In this document: positions 1 to 7,560 of the stretch, piece by piece
Layout of the letters: the number at the start of each line of letters is the position of its first letter
How positions within the stretch are numbered: the first letter of the stretch is position 1
Origin: Flavobacterium selenitireducens
Lineage (GTDB): Bacteria; Bacteroidota; Bacteroidia; Flavobacteriales; Flavobacteriaceae
Reading direction: 5' to 3'
Assembly (NCBI RefSeq): GCF_014748335.1
Contig: NZ_JAAVIY010000001.1
Span: 682,001 to 746,000, forward strand
DNA length: 64,000 bases
Notes under the pieces: generated by a model
Seen by the model: the letters and a program-made list of their open reading frames with translations, nothing else
What the model was told of the DNA's origin: nothing
Databases searched by the model: none
Made by a program: the position numbers and the translations under genes

Positions 1-522
1 AAGTCTTTTTATCAGACGAATCCTTCACAGGCGTATGAACTCTACAAAGTAACACGCGATTTCGCCGGACTTACCGGAAACGAACTCGTCTATGACCTCT
101 ATACCGGAACCGGCACGATCGCCCAGTTCGTCTCCAAAATGGCTCGAAAAGTAATCGGTGTCGAAAGCGTGCCCGAAGCCATAGCCGAGGCCAAGGAAAA
201 CGCCAAACGAAACAATATCGACAATTGCGAATTTTTCGTAGGCGACATGAAAATGGTTTTCAACGATGATTTCATCAACACTCACGGGCATCCCGATGTC
301 CTGATAACCGATCCTCCCCGCGATGGCATGCACAAGGACGTAGTAGCCCAAATCCTCAAGATCGCACCTCAAAAAGTGGTTTACGTGAGCTGCAATTCGG
401 CCACACAGGCCCGCGACCTTGCGCTTATGGACGAGGCTTACAAAGTGGTACGCGTTCGCCCTGTGGATATGTTTCCGCAAACGCACCACGTCGAAAATGT
501 CGTACTTTTGGAAAAACGCTGA
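1..522 (+). CDS. rlmD: 23S rRNA (uracil-5-)-methyltransferase RlmD, 3' part
   Basis: The last 173 codons of a RlmD/RumA-type enzyme; the start lies before the window. The family uses S-adenosylmethionine to make 5-methyluridine in 23S rRNA (U1939 in E. coli). Visible are the SAM-binding loop DLYTGTGTIAQF, the DPPRDGMH motif, the loop YVSCNS carrying the nucleophilic Cys, and the C-terminal VDMFPQTHHVE block with the general-base Glu. The N-terminal TRAM and central domains are out of view. It ends 7 bp before the next gene on the same strand, so the two may be co-transcribed. All motifs of the catalytic half are intact, so family assignment is firm. The exact target base is taken from the family. 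Confidence 0.93.
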   Translation, partial: KSFYQTNPSQAYELYKVTRDFAGLTGNELVYDLYTGTGTIAQFVSKMARKVIGVESVPEAIAEAKENAKRNNIDNCEFFVGDMKMVFNDDFINTHGHPDVLITDPPRDGMHKDVVAQILKIAPQKVVYVSCNSATQARDLALMDEAYKVVRVRPVDMFPQTHHVENVVLLEKR

Positions 523-529
523 TTTTGTT

Positions 530-1045
530 ATGAAGAGAATAATGTGCGGATTGGCCCTCACGCTCGTCGTGTTGCTGACCCTGAACTGCGAGCGCGACGA
601 CGTTTGCGCAGGATCGACACCCACGACGCCCCGCGTGGTCATTGAATTTTTCAATTACACGAACAATTCCCAACCGAGGAATGTGACCAATTTTACCATT
701 AAGTCTGCCGATAACGATTCGATTATCAGGTTTACCAACGTAAACAAGATTTTTGTCCCGCTCAAAACGTTCGAGACCTCGACGACGTACACTTTTACCA
801 TAAACGATGACGACGTTCCTCAAACGCCTACTTTTGCGGATACGGTTACGTTTACCTACGCGACAAGGGACATTTACGTATCCCGTGCCTGTGGCTACAA
901 GACCGTCTTCGACCTGAGCCAGGAGACGGGAATCCCGGGCCTTGTCGTGAACAACGGCGCTGGCGGCAACTGGCTTGAGACGGTAATCATTGACAACCAT
1001 ACGATAGAATTCGAGGATGAAACACATATCAGGATTTATTTTTAG
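530..1045 (+). CDS. DUF6452 family lipoprotein
   Basis: A 171-residue secreted protein. The N terminus has a short basic stretch, a hydrophobic core and a lipobox ending LTLNC, so it should be a lipoprotein anchored by Cys19. The remainder is rich in Thr, Asn and beta-type sequence and matches DUF6452, a family of unknown function confined to Bacteroidota. An upstream in-frame start exists but would lie inside rlmD and bury the signal peptide, so ATG 530 is used. Its 3' end overlaps the next gene by 29 bp, which implies translational coupling. In this lineage DUF6452 and DUF6048 genes are usual neighbours, suggesting one envelope function, but that function is unknown. Confidence 0.85.
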   Translation: MKRIMCGLALTLVVLLTLNCERDDVCAGSTPTTPRVVIEFFNYTNNSQPRNVTNFTIKSADNDSIIRFTNVNKIFVPLKTFETSTTYTFTINDDDVPQTPTFADTVTFTYATRDIYVSRACGYKTVFDLSQETGIPGLVVNNGAGGNWLETVIIDNHTIEFEDETHIRIYF

Positions 1046-1754
1046 CCTTTTTGTTTGTGCGATCGGATTCGCCCAACAGGATTCGGTTGCGGTGGTTGCC
1101 GATACGGCCGTGCCGAAGTTCACGCGTCACGGGTTGCGCGTCGGCGTCGACCTGTTCAAGCTATCCCGGACGTTTTGGGATGACGGTTACCGCGGCATAG
1201 AACTCGCTGGTGACTACCGCCTGACGCGAAGTTACTTTCTCGCCGTGGAGTTGGGAAACGAGGACAAGACGACCGATGACGACCGCGTGAATTTTACCAC
1301 GAAAGGCACCTATCTGAAATTCGGGTTCGATTACAATTTCTACGACAACTGGCTCGATATGGACAACGTTATTACGATCGGGCTGCGCTACGGCTTAAGT
1401 TCGTTCAGCCAAGAGTTGAATTCGTACAAGATCTATAATCCGAACAATGATTTCGGGGAAGAAATCGTCGTGGTGTCCGGAGAGGAATTCAACGGACTCA
1501 GCTCGAGTTGGGCCGAAGTCGTACTGGGCATGAAGGCCGAGGTCCTGAAGAACATTTACGTCGGATTCAGCCTGCGCATGAACTACATGATTTCGGAAAA
1601 GACGCCCGATAACTTCGCCAATCTCTATATTCCGGGATTCAACCGAACCTATGAGGGAAAATTCGGTGTCGGTTTCAATTACACGGTTTCGTATTTCCTG
1701 CCGATTTACAAATCGAAGGTCAAGAAAGCGGACAAAAAGGAAAAAAAGAAATAA
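1017..1754 (+). CDS. DUF6048 family outer-membrane-like protein
   Basis: A 245-residue protein with a cleavable signal peptide (MKHISGFIFSLFVCAIGFAQ). Alternating hydrophobic and polar stretches rich in Tyr, Phe and Gly (for example YLKFGFDYNFYDNW and GVGFNYTVSYFLPIY) are typical of a small outer-membrane beta-barrel. The extreme C terminus is a run of Lys, which is unusual for a barrel that should end in an aromatic residue, so a periplasmic tail is likely. It overlaps the 3' end of the DUF6452 gene by 29 bp. It matches DUF6048, whose function is unknown. Placement in the outer membrane is an inference from sequence pattern only. Confidence 0.82.
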   Translation: MKHISGFIFSLFVCAIGFAQQDSVAVVADTAVPKFTRHGLRVGVDLFKLSRTFWDDGYRGIELAGDYRLTRSYFLAVELGNEDKTTDDDRVNFTTKGTYLKFGFDYNFYDNWLDMDNVITIGLRYGLSSFSQELNSYKIYNPNNDFGEEIVVVSGEEFNGLSSSWAEVVLGMKAEVLKNIYVGFSLRMNYMISEKTPDNFANLYIPGFNRTYEGKFGVGFNYTVSYFLPIYKSKVKKADKKEKKK

Positions 1755-1778
1755 ACGCATCGACTTGCGTTATTCCAA

Positions 1779-2012
1779 CTACTTCACTTCCTTCACACCC
1801 TTGACGAACATCCACGACATGTAAATCTTCATGCCGTCGTTGGTGCGGATCGCCTGGAATTTCGGAGAAAGTATGGTCGTGGCCACAAAAGCCGTGATCG
1901 GACGCCATAGCCCGGAAAGGTCGGTAAAATGCTGGATCAGGAAATACAGCGGGATGTACAGGATCGCAAAAGCGACGAAATTGTACAACAGCGCTTTGGT
2001 TTGTGGCGTCAT
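1779..2012 (-). CDS. small conserved membrane protein
   Basis: A 77-residue protein with two predicted membrane helices, roughly residues 8-28 and 34-52, and a short basic C-terminal tail containing MKIYMSWMFVKGVKEVK. It resembles uncharacterised small membrane proteins of other flavobacteria; no function is known to me. Its start codon overlaps the stop of the upstream RNA methyltransferase by 4 bp (ATGA), so it is almost certainly translated from the same mRNA. The coupling could be simply positional. Nothing in the sequence points to an enzyme activity. Confidence 0.7.
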   Translation of the reverse strand: MTPQTKALLYNFVAFAILYIPLYFLIQHFTDLSGLWRPITAFVATTILSPKFQAIRTNDGMKIYMSWMFVKGVKEVK

Positions 2013-3166
2013 GGCTGGAATTTGGCTTTTCGGCTGCCCTCGTACATCTCGTATTTGACGAAACGTGCCTCGAGGCTTCCGTTGAACAGTTTAATTTTTC
2101 TCGATGGCTTTAGTCCTACGAACTTGAGCGCTTCGATATTGCCCGTTATGAACCAGGCGTTCGTATTCGGATACGAGGTTTTCAACGTATCCCCGACCTC
2201 CCGGTAAAAACGCTCGAGATGGATGTCAAGCCTTTCCCCATAAGGCGGATTGAACACCATGTGAAGCGGGCCTTGCGTTTCTTTTTGCGTATCGAAAAAA
2301 TTGCGCTCGTATACTTTGACATAGTCGTCGAGATTCGCATTTTTCAGGTTGTCCTTGGCTTTCATCACCACAGACGGCGCCTTGTCGTATCCGATGATCG
2401 AATAGTGGAATTCGCGCGTCTTCTTGAGCAATCCGTTGACAATCGTCTCAAACAGCTCGTTATCCCAATCTTTCCATTTCTCGAACGCAAACTCCCGTCG
2501 GTTGATGTTAGCAGGGATATGGCACGCAATCATGGCCGCTTCGGCTAGGATCGTCCCCGAGCCGCACATCGGATCGAGAAAGTCAGACGAGCCGTCCCAA
2601 CCGGAAAGCAACAACATGCCCGCCGCCAAAACTTCGTTGATGGGCGCAATGTTCGTCGCGGTACGATAGCCGCGATGGTGCAGCGACGCTCCTGAAGTGT
2701 CGAGGGAAACATTGCACTGGTCTTTACCGATATGGACATTGATGCGCAAATCAGGATGGATTTTATCGACGCTCGGGCGTTGTCCGGTCTTGTTGCGGAA
2801 TTGATCGACAATGGCGTCCTTACACTTTTGGGCCACGAACTCCGAATGGGAAAAGTGGTCGGAATGTACCGTCGCGTCGATCACGAACGTCTGATTGGCG
2901 TCAAGATATTCGGACCAATCGAGCATTTGGATGCCTTTGTAAAGGCTCGACTCGTTGAATGCGCGGAACTTGTGTATCGGCTTCAGGATTTTGAGAGCCG
3001 TGCGCAACGCCACATTGGCCTTGTACATAAACCCTTTATCTCCCAAAAAACTGACCATGCGGATGCCAGGCTCAACCTTTTGGGCGCCCAGCTGTTGTAA
3101 CTCCTTGGCCAGAATTTCCTCAAATCCGAAGAAGGTCTTGGCGACCATCGTAAAATTATTTTCCAT
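2009..3166 (-). CDS. THUMP-domain SAM-dependent RNA methyltransferase (RlmL/YcbY N-terminal type)
   Basis: A 385-residue enzyme of the class I RNA N-methyltransferase family that includes the m2G2445-forming half of E. coli RlmL. Residues from about 45 to 160 form the RNA-binding THUMP region. The catalytic domain shows the SAM loop DPMCGSGT and motif IV FNPPYGER, the NPPY type used for exocyclic amine methylation. Start ATG 3166 (MENNFTMVAKTFFGFEE) is chosen because the family begins with this M-A-K-T-F-F-G-F-E-E block; a longer frame starting at 3265 would run into the promoter of the divergent gene. The position of the methylated base cannot be read from sequence. Confidence 0.88.
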   Translation of the reverse strand: MENNFTMVAKTFFGFEEILAKELQQLGAQKVEPGIRMVSFLGDKGFMYKANVALRTALKILKPIHKFRAFNESSLYKGIQMLDWSEYLDANQTFVIDATVHSDHFSHSEFVAQKCKDAIVDQFRNKTGQRPSVDKIHPDLRINVHIGKDQCNVSLDTSGASLHHRGYRTATNIAPINEVLAAGMLLLSGWDGSSDFLDPMCGSGTILAEAAMIACHIPANINRREFAFEKWKDWDNELFETIVNGLLKKTREFHYSIIGYDKAPSVVMKAKDNLKNANLDDYVKVYERNFFDTQKETQGPLHMVFNPPYGERLDIHLERFYREVGDTLKTSYPNTNAWFITGNIEALKFVGLKPSRKIKLFNGSLEARFVKYEMYEGSRKAKFQP

Positions 3167-3198
3167 GTGGAAATGGCTTAAACGCTGCAAAAATAGAC

Positions 3199-3206
3199 TA
3201 AATTTG
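3199..3206 (+). promoter_or_regulatory. Bacteroidota -7 box (TAAATTTG)
   Basis: The octamer TAAATTTG matches the TAnnTTTG -7 element used by the Bacteroidota primary sigma factor and lies 21 bp before ATG 3228. No clear TTG -33 element is seen at the expected distance. It sits in the 61-bp divergent gap between two methyltransferase genes. Confidence 0.55.
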
Positions 3207-3227
3207 CAAGATTCATCCCATACGTCA

Positions 3228-3986
3228 ATGCCAAATTCCCAAAGTACGGATCCAAATGCCAGCAAACCTCAAAATTGGTATGCTTCCTGGTTCGACACGC
3301 CTTATTACCACATTCTTTACAAAGATCGCGATTACGCCGAGGCCCAGTTGTTTATGGACAACATCACGGCTTACCTGAACTTGCCCGACCAAGCTAAAAT
3401 CCTCGACCTTGCTTGCGGAAAAGGTCGCCATTCGATTTACCTGAACCGCCTTGGCTATGATGTAACGGGAGCCGATTTGTCCGAAAACAGCATCCAGGAG
3501 GCTTCGAAATCTTCAAATGCGACACTTCATTTCAAAGTGCACGACATGCGCGAGCCCTGGGAAGAAAAGTTCGACGCCATTTTCAACCTGTTCACGAGCT
3601 TCGGTTATTTCGAATCGGACGACGACAACGCCACCACGCTCAAGGCGATCCACGACAGCCTGTCGGAATACGGATTCGCCGTCATCGACTTCATGAATGT
3701 CCACAAAGTCGTTTCGGGTCTCGTGCCAAAAGAAACCAAGACGGTCGACGGCATCGAATTCCATATCAAGCGGTTCGTGGAAGACAATCACATCGTCAAG
3801 GAAATACGGTTTTCAGACAATGGCCAACAGTTCGCCTTTCAGGAAAAAGTACAGGCGCTCACGCTCGATGATTTCCAGGCAATGATGGACGAGGCCGGGA
3901 TCTACCTGCTCGACGTCTTTGGCGATTACAAGTTGCGCAAATTCCACAAAACCGATAGCGAACGCCTAATCATGGTCTTCAAATGA
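3228..3986 (+). CDS. class I SAM-dependent methyltransferase
   Basis: A 252-residue soluble methyltransferase. Motif I is LDLACGKGRHSIYL at about residues 63-76, followed by an acidic post-I motif (VTGADLS) and the FNLFTSFGYF region that in this family contacts the substrate. It resembles UbiE/Methyltransf_25-type small-molecule methyltransferases; the substrate is unknown. The start ATG 3228 lies just downstream of a TAAATTTG promoter box, whereas the longer in-frame start would lie inside the divergent gene. The stop overlaps the start of the ZIP transporter gene by 4 bp, so both are likely to be translated from one transcript. Confidence 0.85.
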   Translation: MPNSQSTDPNASKPQNWYASWFDTPYYHILYKDRDYAEAQLFMDNITAYLNLPDQAKILDLACGKGRHSIYLNRLGYDVTGADLSENSIQEASKSSNATLHFKVHDMREPWEEKFDAIFNLFTSFGYFESDDDNATTLKAIHDSLSEYGFAVIDFMNVHKVVSGLVPKETKTVDGIEFHIKRFVEDNHIVKEIRFSDNGQQFAFQEKVQALTLDDFQAMMDEAGIYLLDVFGDYKLRKFHKTDSERLIMVFK

Positions 3987-4693
3987 TGAATTATCTCTTG
4001 CCGCTGCTTTCCGTGCTCATCGGATTCGCATTTGCGTTGTTCCTGCGTCCGCAAAAGAAATCCAACCTCAAATTACTGCTCGCCTTCAGCGGCTCGTTCC
4101 TGCTGTCGCTGACCGTGCTGCATTTGCTTCCAGAAGTGTACGAAGCGACGCTCCACGCACACGATTCGCACGGACACGGACATTCCCATGCCACTTCGAT
4201 CGGGATTTTCATCATGGGCGGCATACTGTTGCAGATCGTACTCGAATTTTTTTCAAAAGGAGCCGAACACGGACACGTTCACGGACACGGCCAAATGAAC
4301 CGAATTCCGTGGTCGCTGTTCATCAGTTTGTGCCTGCACGCCTTGCTCGAGGGCTTTCCCGTGGGCCATCATCACGATCTGGCCTGGGGCATCGCCATTC
4401 ACCATCTGCCCATTGCGATCATCCTGACGCTGTTCTTTATCAATTCGGGAATGAGCAAGTCGAAGGTTTTCGGCTTTATGCTGACGTTTGCGCTGATGAC
4501 GCCTCTGGGAACTTACGCTTCGGTAGCCCTGCCCGTCCTCTCTCACTATTATGCCGAGATCACGGCGGTCGTGATCGGGATTTTGTTCCACATTTCATCC
4601 ACGATTATTTTCGAAGCCAGCGAAAACCACAAATTCAACATCGCAAAGATTACCGTCATCGTTTTGGGCATCGTGCTGGCCAGTTTCCTCTGA
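3983..4693 (+). CDS. ZIP family metal transporter
   Basis: A 236-residue inner-membrane ZIP (SLC39-like) divalent metal transporter, probably for zinc. About seven to eight hydrophobic helices are visible. Two His-rich loops stand out: HAHDSHGHGHSHATS near residues 58-72 and EHGHVHGHG near 95-103. The metal path is marked by LHALLEGFPVGHHHD (His119, Glu123) in one helix and HHLPIAI (His140, His141) in the next. Two ATG codons occur in tandem (3983 and 3986); the first overlaps the methyltransferase stop as ATGA. Metal selectivity and direction cannot be decided from sequence. Confidence 0.88.
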   Translation: MMNYLLPLLSVLIGFAFALFLRPQKKSNLKLLLAFSGSFLLSLTVLHLLPEVYEATLHAHDSHGHGHSHATSIGIFIMGGILLQIVLEFFSKGAEHGHVHGHGQMNRIPWSLFISLCLHALLEGFPVGHHHDLAWGIAIHHLPIAIILTLFFINSGMSKSKVFGFMLTFALMTPLGTYASVALPVLSHYYAEITAVVIGILFHISSTIIFEASENHKFNIAKITVIVLGIVLASFL

Positions 4694-4739
4694 TTATGGG
4701 CGATGCCTTCGGCCCAGGCTGTCGGCGGTCGCTTTTGCC

Positions 4740-4802
4740 AAACCTCAAAGGTTTGCGAATAGTAGCGTCACGACCGAACGATCTCCAAAACCTTTGAGGT
4801 TT
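4740..4802. repeat. inverted repeat with 15-bp arms between ZIP gene and murQ
   Basis: Arm AAACCTCAAAGGTTT at 4740-4754 is exactly complementary to AAACCTTTGAGGTTT at 4788-4802, with 33 bp between. The arms are themselves near-palindromic. The 265-bp gap around it holds no convincing gene. It could form a stem-loop downstream of the ZIP gene but lacks a T-run, so it is not a standard terminator. It may be a dispersed intergenic repeat. Confidence 0.75.
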
Positions 4803-4904
4803 CCGACAAAGAGCTCCGACAACGCCTCCATCCTTATCGCGTCCCGTTGTCGACGACCAAGCTGCGGACCGAAACAAAATCCGGAACTCCCGTCCCATAT
4901 TTCC

Positions 4905-4912
4905 TATATTTG
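4905..4912 (+). promoter_or_regulatory. -7 promoter box for murQ (TATATTTG)
   Basis: TATATTTG fits TAnnTTTG exactly and is followed 46 bp later by the chosen murQ start codon. A convincing -33 TTG is not visible. It supports starting murQ at 4959 rather than at the upstream in-frame ATG 4794, which would precede the promoter. Confidence 0.55.
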
Positions 4913-4958
4913 CCATGAACCGAAACCGCAATTTCGGGAACCAAGGAAAAACCACATC

Positions 4959-5789
4959 ATGGCAGACTTCACCAAAACCACCGAACAATCGTCTCGATAC
5001 GAGGCACTTGAAAACATGCCCGTTTCCGTGTTATTGGCTAACATCAACAACGAGGACAAAACCGTTCCGCTTGCCGTAGGAAAAGCCCTTCCGCAAATCG
5101 AGGCGCTCGTGAGCCAAATCGTGTCCCGAATGAGAAATGGCGGACGACTTTTCTATATAGGCGCAGGAACTTCCGGCAGGCTTGGAATCGTCGACGCTTC
5201 GGAATGCCCGCCGACATTCGGTGTTCCTTTCGACCTCGTGAACGGCATCATCGCAGGAGGCGATACGGCCATACGGCGCGCGGTAGAAAACGCCGAAGAC
5301 GATCAACAACAAGCCTGGATCGATTTGCAAAACGCCGATATTTCCGCAAACGACACCGTAATCGGGATCGCGGCTTCGGGAACGACGCCGTATGTGATAG
5401 GCGGCCTCGATAAATGCAACGAGCACGGCATCCTGACCGGCGCCATAACCTGTAATTCAGGAAGTCCGGTCGCCCTGGCCGCAAAGTTTCCCGTCGAAGT
5501 CGTCGTCGGGCCGGAATTCGTGACCGGAAGTTCGCGCATGAAAGCCGGCACCGCACAAAAACTGGTGCTCAACATGATCTCTACGGCCACGATGATACAG
5601 CTCGGGCGCGTCAAAGGCAACAAAATGGTCGACATGCAACTCAGCAACAATAAACTCGTCGACCGGGGCGTGCGTATGATCATGGACGAAATCCCGGTTT
5701 CTTACGAGGAAGCTTCCGAAATGCTGGTCAAATTCGGAAGTGTCAGGAAAGCGGTTGAACACTACGATCCGAAAAGACTTGAGCTGTAA
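4959..5789 (+). CDS. murQ: N-acetylmuramic acid 6-phosphate etherase
   Basis: A 276-residue cytoplasmic SIS-domain lyase. It cleaves the lactyl ether of MurNAc-6-phosphate to give GlcNAc-6-phosphate and lactate during recycling of cell-wall sugars. The sugar-phosphate loop is FYIGAGTSGRLGIVDASECP, followed by the second SIS half with GIAASGTTPYVIGGL and the family block GPEFVTGSSRMKAGTAQK. Length agrees with the flavobacterial family, slightly shorter than E. coli MurQ (298). A promoter box lies upstream. The stop shares one base with the next start (TAATG), so two small membrane proteins probably form an operon with it. No MurNAc kinase or importer is in view. Confidence 0.95.
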   Translation: MADFTKTTEQSSRYEALENMPVSVLLANINNEDKTVPLAVGKALPQIEALVSQIVSRMRNGGRLFYIGAGTSGRLGIVDASECPPTFGVPFDLVNGIIAGGDTAIRRAVENAEDDQQQAWIDLQNADISANDTVIGIAASGTTPYVIGGLDKCNEHGILTGAITCNSGSPVALAAKFPVEVVVGPEFVTGSSRMKAGTAQKLVLNMISTATMIQLGRVKGNKMVDMQLSNNKLVDRGVRMIMDEIPVSYEEASEMLVKFGSVRKAVEHYDPKRLEL

Positions 5790-6106
5790 TGGGTGCAATT
5801 GGAGCGGTTCTGCTGCTGGTATGCGTGGCGCTTTGGATAACTGCTTTCTGGCTCGTCAGGAAATGGCGGTTGCGCAACCGGTTTTTGAGTGGCAACGTGG
5901 TCGTATTGTTTCTGTGCCAAACCTTGATCTGGACGGCCAATATCGTCGAAACGAGGCATGACCGATACGGTTATTCGATTATTTTCGCGTCCGTTTTCTT
6001 TTTCTTGTTCCACACTGCCGCTGCATTTGCGTTAGGCGTGTATTTCAATTTGTCAATCAACAACGTAACTCATAAAAATGCCGACGGACAAAATCTTACT
6101 GAATAA
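5789..6106 (+). CDS. small membrane protein, unknown function
   Basis: A 105-residue protein with three predicted membrane helices (about residues 3-24, 36-50 and 64-86) and a hydrophilic C terminus. I do not recognise a characterised family. Its start codon overlaps the murQ stop by one base, and its 3' end overlaps the DUF6095 gene by 29 bp, so the three genes form one translationally linked unit. A role in cell-wall sugar handling is possible but rests on position only. Confidence 0.65.
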   Translation: MGAIGAVLLLVCVALWITAFWLVRKWRLRNRFLSGNVVVLFLCQTLIWTANIVETRHDRYGYSIIFASVFFFLFHTAAAFALGVYFNLSINNVTHKNADGQNLTE

Positions 6107-6296
6107 AGGAATCAAATTCCTCGCTTTTGCGCTCCCCTTGTTTTTCATTGGGCCCACCGTAATTTACAACGCGTTCCAAAACCAGCATACCGCCTGGCAT
6201 TATTTGGTGTTGGCCATAGGCGTACTAATGTGTTTTGGTGCCGTCTATCTTTCGTTTCGCGGATTGTCGACGATTGTCAGGAGCATGACCGACTGA
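6078..6296 (+). CDS. DUF6095 family membrane protein
   Basis: A 72-residue protein with two membrane helices (about residues 12-31 and 42-60). It fits DUF6095, a family of very small membrane proteins in Flavobacteriaceae that I know as a frequent murQ neighbour. Function is unknown. It begins inside the last codons of the preceding gene in another frame, consistent with translational coupling. It is the last gene of the murQ unit; a 442-bp non-coding stretch follows. Confidence 0.72.
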   Translation: MPTDKILLNKGIKFLAFALPLFFIGPTVIYNAFQNQHTAWHYLVLAIGVLMCFGAVYLSFRGLSTIVRSMTD

Positions 6297-6738
6297 CGCA
6301 GCTATTCTAACGCTGCAATTGTGCCGAAAATCCTGATTTAATTCGGAGCATCAACTTATAATTTGCCGTGATGGCTCGATTTTATCTCAGACGTTGCGCA
6401 AAGTGCTGTAAGCGAACGGAACACTATCTCTAGGTGCGTGTAAGATTGCGCTTTTGGTTAGGAGCCGCTTTACCGGTGCAAATACACGAAAAGCTGCACG
6501 GCTTCCCGTCGCGCCCTGATTATGACAAACAGGGAATGTCCAAGCGCCGAATCTGTGACATCTTTTCTCAATTTTTTATTTTGTCACAAATTCGGTGTCA
6601 ATTTTTTTTTTACGTAACAGTTTGTCACAACTATTCGAAAACCCGGGTACGGTCAAATTTCAATAGCAGATAAAGTTCCGGACATGGTTTACGGCATTTA
6701 ATTCATATCCAGATTTTTCTACGCCGGTATCCCTTTCG
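6297..6738. other. non-coding interval with a TGTGACA stem-loop
   Basis: No convincing gene is seen here; the one plus-strand frame (6434-6673) has no family features or promoter. The main feature is an inverted repeat with 14-bp arms, CCGAATCTGTGACA at 6547-6560 and TGTCACAAATTCGG at 6582-6595, one mismatch, enclosing a 21-bp AT-rich loop. A third TGTCACA follows near 6620. T-runs follow the second arm. It may be a terminator-like structure for the murQ unit or a palindromic binding site. Confidence 0.6.
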
Positions 6739-7560
6739 TCAATTGTATCTTTTGACCCAATTTTCGATTTTGTCCAGCACGACCTTTTCAGAGTCGGGCT
6801 GGTTCATCCCGCAATCGTGCCCCTTTCCCGTCATGGTAACGAGCTCGTTTTTGACGCCCGCTTTTTCGAGGGCATTGCGCATTACCGTGGCTTGGGAATA
6901 TAGCACAAGGTCATCCTTGTCACCGTGAAACAACAAAGTGGGGATGTTTTTGATCCTGGCATACGGGCTGATCGCAGTGAACGCTGCGTTTGGCTGCTCA
7001 TCTTTTTTATAGCTGGAATTTGCCAACTTTTCCACGACGGCGGCCAATTGCATCCGCTCGATATGTGCTTGGTTTTCTTTGGTGTCAAATTGCGTCGGGC
7101 CGCAAAGCACCGCCACGGATTTTACACCTGAGTTTCGCGTATATGCATACAACATTGCCAGATGGGCTCCCGCGCTAATTCCCGATACGTGATATTCTGC
7201 CGAAGCAAACCGATGTTTGGCCGAAAGTTGCCTCATAAGCGTTTCGGCCAACGCGATATCGTCAAGCAAATCTTTGGCGCTTATTTTTTCGCTCACGTAA
7301 CGGTAGTCGATGTTGGCCACGACAAAACCGCGGTCGCGTAAGTCCCGTGCGGTCTTATCGGTGTATTCCTTGCCTCCGAGACTCCAGGCGCCCCCGTGCA
7401 GCATCAGGACGACCGGTGTTTTCCTGTCGTGTTGCACCGGCAGGAACAAATCCAGGTTTTGTTGGGCTTCCTCCCCGTATTTGAGGTTTCGAAAGTCCTG
7501 TTGCGCACAGCTACTCTGGCTTGCGACAAAAAACAACAACGCGATATATAACTTCATCAC
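6739..7560 (-). CDS. alpha/beta hydrolase (esterase) lipoprotein
   Basis: A 273-residue secreted hydrolase of the BD-FAE/lipase-3 type. The N terminus is a lipoprotein signal ending ASQSSC. Catalytic features are the HGGAW oxyanion motif, the nucleophile elbow GISAGAHLA (Ser), the acid in HGDKDDLV (Asp) and the base in GKGHDCG (His). The family hydrolyses short acyl esters, often from sugars. It overlaps the upstream sialate O-acetylesterase-like gene by 4 bp, so the two probably act on the same acylated glycan outside the inner membrane. The natural substrate cannot be inferred further. Confidence 0.88.
   Translation of the reverse strand: MMKLYIALLFFVASQSSCAQQDFRNLKYGEEAQQNLDLFLPVQHDRKTPVVLMLHGGAWSLGGKEYTDKTARDLRDRGFVVANIDYRYVSEKISAKDLLDDIALAETLMRQLSAKHRFASAEYHVSGISAGAHLAMLYAYTRNSGVKSVAVLCGPTQFDTKENQAHIERMQLAAVVEKLANSSYKKDEQPNAAFTAISPYARIKNIPTLLFHGDKDDLVLYSQATVMRNALEKAGVKNELVTMTGKGHDCGMNQPDSEKVVLDKIENWVKRYN

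Noticed and set aside
6434..6673. 79-codon plus-strand frame in the gap after DUF6095
   Set aside because: It crosses the stem-loop and T-runs, has no family resemblance and no promoter box.
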